Source of the DNA: Methanothrix sp.
Lineage (GTDB): Archaea > Halobacteriota > Methanosarcinia > Methanotrichales > Methanotrichaceae
Length of the DNA stretch: 7,509 nucleotides
Reading direction: 5' to 3'
NCBI GenBank assembly: GCA_011620785.1
Contig: WOYM01000076.1
Location: 1-7,509, forward strand
Shown here in pieces: positions 3,524 to 7,509 of this stretch. The translations under genes and the position numbers were made by a program. The notes beneath the pieces were generated by a model. That model did no database searches. It had not been told where the DNA came from and worked only from the letters and a program-made list of their open reading frames with translations. Each line of letters starts with the position of its first letter. Within the stretch, counting starts at the first letter, position 1.

Positions 3524-5708
3524 CAACCTTAATTCCGCCCTTAAACCTCTCGCCTATGCGCTCATAATAGCTGAGCATATGCTCCTCCACGCTCGGCCTC
3601 ACCTTCTTCAAAGCCTCTCGGTAGTGTCTCATCTCCACCCGGTCCAGCCCTTCCCGCAGAGCAAGCATGGCCGCCTCCCGGCAGAGGTTGTCCAGATCTG
3701 AGCCCACATAGCCATCGGTCAATTCCGCCAGCTCCTCCAGGCTCACATCTTCTCCTTTGGGCGTCCTGGAGGCGTGGATCTTGAGGATCTCATGCCTCCC
3801 CTGCCGGTCAGGCGGCCCCACCAGGAGCATTCGGTCGAACCTTCCCGATCGAAGCAGGGCCGGGTCGAGGATATCCGGCCGGTTGGTGGCGGCGATCACC
3901 ACCACATCCTTCAAGGCCTCCAGGCCGTCAAGCTCTGCCAGAAGCTGGTTTACTACCCTCTCCATCACTCTGCCCCCTTCGTCCATTCCCCTCATGGGGG
4001 CAATGGAGTCCAGCTCATCGAAGAATATGATTGCTGGCGAGACCTGCCTTGCCTTGCGGAATATCTCTCTGATCGCCTTCTCCGACTCGCCCACCCATTT
4101 GGAGAGCATCTGCGGCCCCCTGATGCTTATGAAGTTGGCGTTAGTCTCATTGGCCACCGCCTGAGCGATCATGGTCTTTCCTGTGCCCGGCGGGCCGTAG
4201 AGCAGAATTCCCTTTGGCGGCCTTATGCCCATCTTCTGGAACTTCTCCGGCTGCTTGATGGGCCACTCTATGGACTCGATCAATTCCTGCTTTAAAGCTC
4301 CCAATCCTCCCATGTCGTTCCAGTTGACCCGGGGCACCTCCACCAGAACCTCTCTCATGGCCGAGGGCTCGATCTCCTTGAGAGCCTCCTCGAAGTCCGC
4401 GCCCATGACCTGCATCTGATCGATGATCTCCTGGGGTATCTCGTCCTCAGAGGTGAGATCGGGCAGATAGCGGCGCAGGGCTTTCATGGCCGCCTCTTTG
4501 CACAGGGCGTTAACATCAGCCCCGACGAAACCATGCATCCGGTCCGCCAATCCCTCCAGGTTCACGTCATCCGCCACGGGCATGCTGTGCATATGTATCT
4601 GCAGGATCTCGACTCTGCCCGCCCTGTCCGGAACCCCTATCTCTATCTCCCTGTCGAACCTGCCCGGCCGGCGCAGAGCGGGATCGATGGCCTCTTCTCG
4701 GTTGGTGGCTCCGATCACCACCACCTGGCCCCTCTCTTTCAGGCCGTCCATCATGGCCAGGAGCTGGGCCACCACCCTTCTCTCCACCTCTCCTGTGACC
4801 TCACCCCGCTTAGGAGCAATGGAGTCGATCTCATCGATGAATATGATGGATGGAGCGGACTTTTGCGCCTCCTCAAAGATCTCCCTCAGCCTCTGCTCGC
4901 TCTCTCCATAGTATTTGGACATGATCTCCGGCCCGGCGATGGAGATGAAGTTGGCTCCGCTCTCGTTGGCCACTGCTTTGGCGATGAGGGTCTTTCCCGT
5001 GCCCGGCGGGCCGTAGAGCAGAACCCCTTTAGGAGGCTCAATGCCAAGCTTCTGGAAGATCTCAGGATGCTTCATGGGCAGCTCGATCATCTCTCTTACC
5101 CGTTGCACCTCTGAACCCAGGCCGCCCACATTCTCATAGGTGATTCCCGTGGCTTTGACCGATTTGATGCTCTTGGCCGGCTTCTCCAGGAGAACGATCT
5201 CCGTCCTCTCGCAGACCACCACCACATCATCGGGATGAGTCTCAGTTACCACTAAAGGCACGGGTTCCATCCGGCCCACAAAGGGATGGCTGCCGGAGCT
5301 CATGATGGGAAGTATATCTCCCGCCACCACCGGCCGCTTGAGCGTCTGGCGGCGGATCATATCAGCTGCCTCATCCCCATAGTGCATATGCGATCCGGAA
5401 GGAGGAGCGAGGACGATCCTCTGCGCCTCGGCGAACTTGGCCTTGCGGATCTTCACCTTGTCCCCGATTCCAACGCCGGCGTTCTGGCGGATGAAGCCGT
5501 CTATTCTTATATAATCCTGAGACCAGTCCTGCCGGTCGGCGCGCCAGACCTTGGCTGCGGTAAGCCTCTTCCCCTCAATCTCGATGATGTCACCCGGACT
5601 GAGCCTCAGGGTTAGAAGGGCATTGGGGTCCAGGCGGGCGATCCCCCGGGCGGAGTCGTTGGGATAGGCTTTGGCCACCTTCAGAATTATATCCTTGAAT
5701 TCACGCAC
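3495..5708 (-). CDS. Cdc48/VAT-type AAA+ ATPase (p97 homologue)
   Basis: This 737-residue hexameric unfoldase pulls proteins through its central pore and can feed the archaeal 20S proteasome (family knowledge). Domains: a substrate-binding N domain (about 1-180, double-psi barrel plus clam); D1 with Walker A GPPGTGKT (233-240), Walker B IIFIDE (288-293), ATN sensor (334-336) and arginine fingers in RRPGRFDR (346-353); D2 with Walker A (505-512), Walker B IIFFDE (560-565), ATNRPD (607-612) and RSGRFDR (620-626). Both pore loops are aromatic, KYYG (265-268) and KWVG (537-540), as expected of an active translocase. The length is normal. The start is GTG at 5708-5706; an in-frame TAA lies at 5714-5712 and there is no alternative. 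No Shine-Dalgarno is present, and a TATA box sits 26-34 nt upstream. The protein ends in Gly-Tyr-Arg, only partly like the HbYX proteasome-docking tail. Confidence 0.97.
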   Translation of the reverse strand: MREFKDIILKVAKAYPNDSARGIARLDPNALLTLRLSPGDIIEIEGKRLTAAKVWRADRQDWSQDYIRIDGFIRQNAGVGIGDKVKIRKAKFAEAQRIVLAPPSGSHMHYGDEAADMIRRQTLKRPVVAGDILPIMSSGSHPFVGRMEPVPLVVTETHPDDVVVVCERTEIVLLEKPAKSIKSVKATGITYENVGGLGSEVQRVREMIELPMKHPEIFQKLGIEPPKGVLLYGPPGTGKTLIAKAVANESGANFISIAGPEIMSKYYGESEQRLREIFEEAQKSAPSIIFIDEIDSIAPKRGEVTGEVERRVVAQLLAMMDGLKERGQVVVIGATNREEAIDPALRRPGRFDREIEIGVPDRAGRVEILQIHMHSMPVADDVNLEGLADRMHGFVGADVNALCKEAAMKALRRYLPDLTSEDEIPQEIIDQMQVMGADFEEALKEIEPSAMREVLVEVPRVNWNDMGGLGALKQELIESIEWPIKQPEKFQKMGIRPPKGILLYGPPGTGKTMIAQAVANETNANFISIRGPQMLSKWVGESEKAIREIFRKARQVSPAIIFFDELDSIAPMRGMDEGGRVMERVVNQLLAELDGLEALKDVVVIAATNRPDILDPALLRSGRFDRMLLVGPPDRQGRHEILKIHASRTPKGEDVSLEELAELTDGYVGSDLDNLCREAAMLALREGLDRVEMRHYREALKKVRPSVEEHMLSYYERIGERFKGGIKVEPASLAGYR

Positions 5709-5733
5709 AGTTTAGTTTATCTATGCTTCTCGA

Positions 5734-5742
5734 TTTAAATTT
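5734..5742 (-). promoter_or_regulatory. TATA box of cdc48
   Basis: Minus strand reads AAATTTAAA, centred about 30 nt upstream of the GTG. The start site should fall within a few bases of the start codon. Together with the absence of a Shine-Dalgarno, this predicts a leaderless or nearly leaderless transcript. Confidence 0.5.
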
Positions 5743-5793
5743 ATCTGGTGTCGATGAGGATTTTTTTATTCAAACCATTTGCTGGACAAGAGG

Positions 5794-5805
5794 TGATCCG
5801 GATCA
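5794..5805. promoter_or_regulatory. 12-bp palindrome, possible ade operator
   Basis: TGATCCGGATCA is a perfect palindrome ending 13 bp before the ade TATA box, inside the 140-bp space between divergent cdc48 and ade. A dimeric regulator could bind it and act on ade, or on both genes. GATC motifs are common in this DNA, so chance is possible. Confidence 0.35.
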
Positions 5806-5818
5806 TTCAAATATTGCA

Positions 5819-5826
5819 TTTAAATA
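5819..5826 (+). promoter_or_regulatory. TATA box of ade
   Basis: TTTAAATA is centred 26-27 nt upstream of the ATG at 5849, so the predicted start site coincides with the start codon. No Shine-Dalgarno lies between. This is the clearest leaderless-type promoter in the window. Confidence 0.55.
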
Positions 5827-5848
5827 GGACCGACTGCAATTGATTATC

Positions 5849-7509
5849 ATGGGCCAGATGGAAGAATATGAGGAGTTGATAGCTGCCGCCAGGTGTGAGA
5901 TCGAGGTGGATCTTCTCCTTCTTGGGGGATCCGTAGCCAATCTCATATCGGGTGAGGTTCGCAGATCAGACGTTGCCATACACAAGGGCAGGATCGTGGG
6001 CTTTGAATGCAGCAGCGCTCGCCAGATCATATCCCTGGAGGGCCAGATCCTGGCACCGGGGTTCATCGACGGCCATGTCCATATCGAAAGCAGCATGGTC
6101 ACAGTTCCAGAGTACGCGCGAGCGGTGGTTCCCAGAGGCACCACTACCGTGGTCGCCGATCCGCATGAGATCGCCAACGTCTGGGGCGAGGAGGGGGTTC
6201 GCTATATCCTGCAGTCATCGAGAAAGGTTCCCCTGAACGTCTTCATCATGCTCCCCTCCTGTGTCCCGGCCACCGACATGGAGACTGCAGGGGCTGCCCT
6301 GGGCCCGGATGCCCTTGCAGGTCTCTTGGAAGAGGAGGGGGTCATAGGCCTGGCCGAGGTAATGAACTGTCCCGGCGTCATCTTCCGGGACCCGCAGATC
6401 ATGAAAAAGATCCAGCTGGCAGGGGGACGGATTAAGGACGGCCATGCCCCCGGCCTCTCCGGCCCGGATCTATCCGCCTATATCTGCGCCGGAATCCGAT
6501 CCGATCACGAGTGCACCACACTGGCCGAGGCAGAAGAGAAGCTGTTTTCCGGGATGTTCATCATGCTGCGGGAGGGAAGCGCAGCCCGGAATCTCACGGA
6601 TCTTCTGCCTCTGGTCACGCTGAAAAATTCTCGCCAGTTTTTATTCGTCTCAGACGACCGCCACCCGGCAGATATCCTCAGGGAAGGGCATATCGACTTC
6701 ATGCTGAGAAAAGCGATAAAGGAGGGTCTGGATCCCATAGTTGCCCTGCAGATCTCCTCGCTCAATGCTGCCCGCTACTTCGGCCTGGCCGACCTGGGGG
6801 CAATAGCACCAGGCTACCGGGCAGACATCGCCGTCCTGGACGGTCTGGATGAGCCGCGGGTTACTCATGTCTTCAAGGACGGCAGGCTGGTGGCCAGGGA
6901 TGGAGATTTCCTCGCCCCCATGAAAAGATCGGTTAAGGCAATGCATAAATCGATCCATCTCGCTGCTCTCAGCCGGCGGTCGTTTGAGATTATAGCACAG
7001 AAGGGGGCTGCCCGAACAATTGGCATCGTCCCCGGCCAGATCATCACCAGATCTCTGCCCCTCTTTCCCATGATTCGGGAGGGGGCAGTGGTATCGGACA
7101 CCGACCAGGATATCCTCAAGATGGCGGTGATTGAGAGGCATCATGCCACGGGCAATGTAGGCCTGGGTCTGGTGCAGGGCTTCCGTCTGGTGAGGGGCGC
7201 TCTGGCCTCCTCCGTAGCCCATGACTCCCATAACATCGTTGTGGTCGGAACCGGGGACGAGGAGATGCTGGCGGCAGTCTCAGCGATCAAGGAGATGGAT
7301 GGCGGGCTGGTGGCGGTGGAGGATGGTGAGGTCCTGGCCAGCCTGCCTCTGCCCGTGGCAGGCCTGCTCTCGGAGGGGCACATGTGGGATGTGGCAGAGG
7401 GCATAGCGGAGTGCATTGATGCCGCTCACAAGCTGGGATGCGAGCTGGAGGACTCGTTCATGACGCTATCGTTTCTCTGCCTGCCGGTGATCCCGGAGTT
7501 GAAGCTGAC
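5849..7509 (+). CDS. ade: Adenine deaminase (3' end beyond the window)
   Basis: It converts adenine to hypoxanthine and ammonia in purine salvage, in the cytoplasm. The frame stays open for 553 codons to the window edge. The family usually has about 550-600 residues, so only the last few tens of residues at most are missing. It is an amidohydrolase barrel with a metal centre: PGFIDGHVHIESSM (His76, His78), ADPHEI (104-109), GLAEVMN (Glu170), KDGHAPGLSG (His199), SDHECTT (His220) and SDDRHP (Asp269). The C-terminal domain typical of this family follows, with HHATGN, SVAHDSHNIVVVG (455-467) and LPVIPELKL at the edge. The start is ATG at 5849; an in-frame TAG at 5825-5827 limits extension, and a second ATG is three codons in. 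No Shine-Dalgarno is visible. It is divergent from cdc48. Confidence 0.96.
   Translation, partial: MGQMEEYEELIAAARCEIEVDLLLLGGSVANLISGEVRRSDVAIHKGRIVGFECSSARQIISLEGQILAPGFIDGHVHIESSMVTVPEYARAVVPRGTTTVVADPHEIANVWGEEGVRYILQSSRKVPLNVFIMLPSCVPATDMETAGAALGPDALAGLLEEEGVIGLAEVMNCPGVIFRDPQIMKKIQLAGGRIKDGHAPGLSGPDLSAYICAGIRSDHECTTLAEAEEKLFSGMFIMLREGSAARNLTDLLPLVTLKNSRQFLFVSDDRHPADILREGHIDFMLRKAIKEGLDPIVALQISSLNAARYFGLADLGAIAPGYRADIAVLDGLDEPRVTHVFKDGRLVARDGDFLAPMKRSVKAMHKSIHLAALSRRSFEIIAQKGAARTIGIVPGQIITRSLPLFPMIREGAVVSDTDQDILKMAVIERHHATGNVGLGLVQGFRLVRGALASSVAHDSHNIVVVGTGDEEMLAAVSAIKEMDGGLVAVEDGEVLASLPLPVAGLLSEGHMWDVAEGIAECIDAAHKLGCELEDSFMTLSFLCLPVIPELKL

Noticed and set aside
3757..5114. Plus-strand frames up to 193 codons opposite cdc48.
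   Set aside because: Antisense shadows of a gene whose catalytic motifs are intact throughout.
5803..7416. Several frames of up to 193 codons on either strand within the ade region.
   Set aside because: All lie inside the continuous 553-codon plus-strand adenine deaminase frame, with its metal-binding motifs in order.
1..7509. CRISPR arrays, insertion sequences, prophage or defence genes.
   Set aside because: No regularly spaced repeats, transposase motifs, terminal inverted repeats or defence-family motifs are visible. The only large repeat is the cyclophilin duplication.

Overview
The window looks archaeal and most likely comes from a methanogen or a close relative. A Methanothrix (Methanosaeta)-like euryarchaeon is my guess, not a proven assignment. 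The evidence is a two-ring Cdc48/VAT-type AAA ATPase, a stand-alone 84-residue PRC-barrel protein, archaeal-type adenine deaminase, T/A-rich boxes about 26 nt upstream of starts or of predicted transcription starts in place of bacterial -35/-10 promoters, and U-tracts after genes.

Layout. 97-636 (minus) is a cysteine-cluster protein of the YkgJ type. 637-977 has no convincing gene, but it holds two substantial inverted-repeat structures and a pair of 10-bp direct repeats next to a TATA-like box. 978-1085 (minus) is a 35-residue single-pass membrane protein; it has a TATA box, a perfect Shine-Dalgarno sequence and good spacing. 1349-1480 and 1494-1922 (minus) form a two-gene unit: a secreted tyrosine-rich protein followed by a 43-residue helical protein, then a T-rich termination zone. 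1996-2475 and 2498-3034 (minus) are tandem cyclophilin peptidyl-prolyl isomerases, about 80% identical over 148 residues by my count; one is cytoplasmic and one is a predicted lipoprotein. 3145-3399 is the PRC-barrel protein. 3495-5708 (minus) is Cdc48/VAT. Divergently on the plus strand, 5849 to beyond the window end is adenine deaminase (ade), open through 553 codons.

Together: the centre is a protein-quality-control neighbourhood (unfoldase and proline isomerases) transcribed leftward, with a purine-salvage gene divergent from it across a 140-bp control region. Several start codons (ade ATG, cdc48 GTG, PRC-barrel ATG, the TTG of the cysteine-cluster gene) lie 24-30 nt from a TATA-like box, which predicts leaderless or nearly leaderless mRNAs. 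The small membrane protein instead has room for a leader with a strong ribosome-binding site. The most interesting material is in 637-1493: two small, probably overlooked genes and a structured stretch that may be a non-coding RNA or a 3' UTR.
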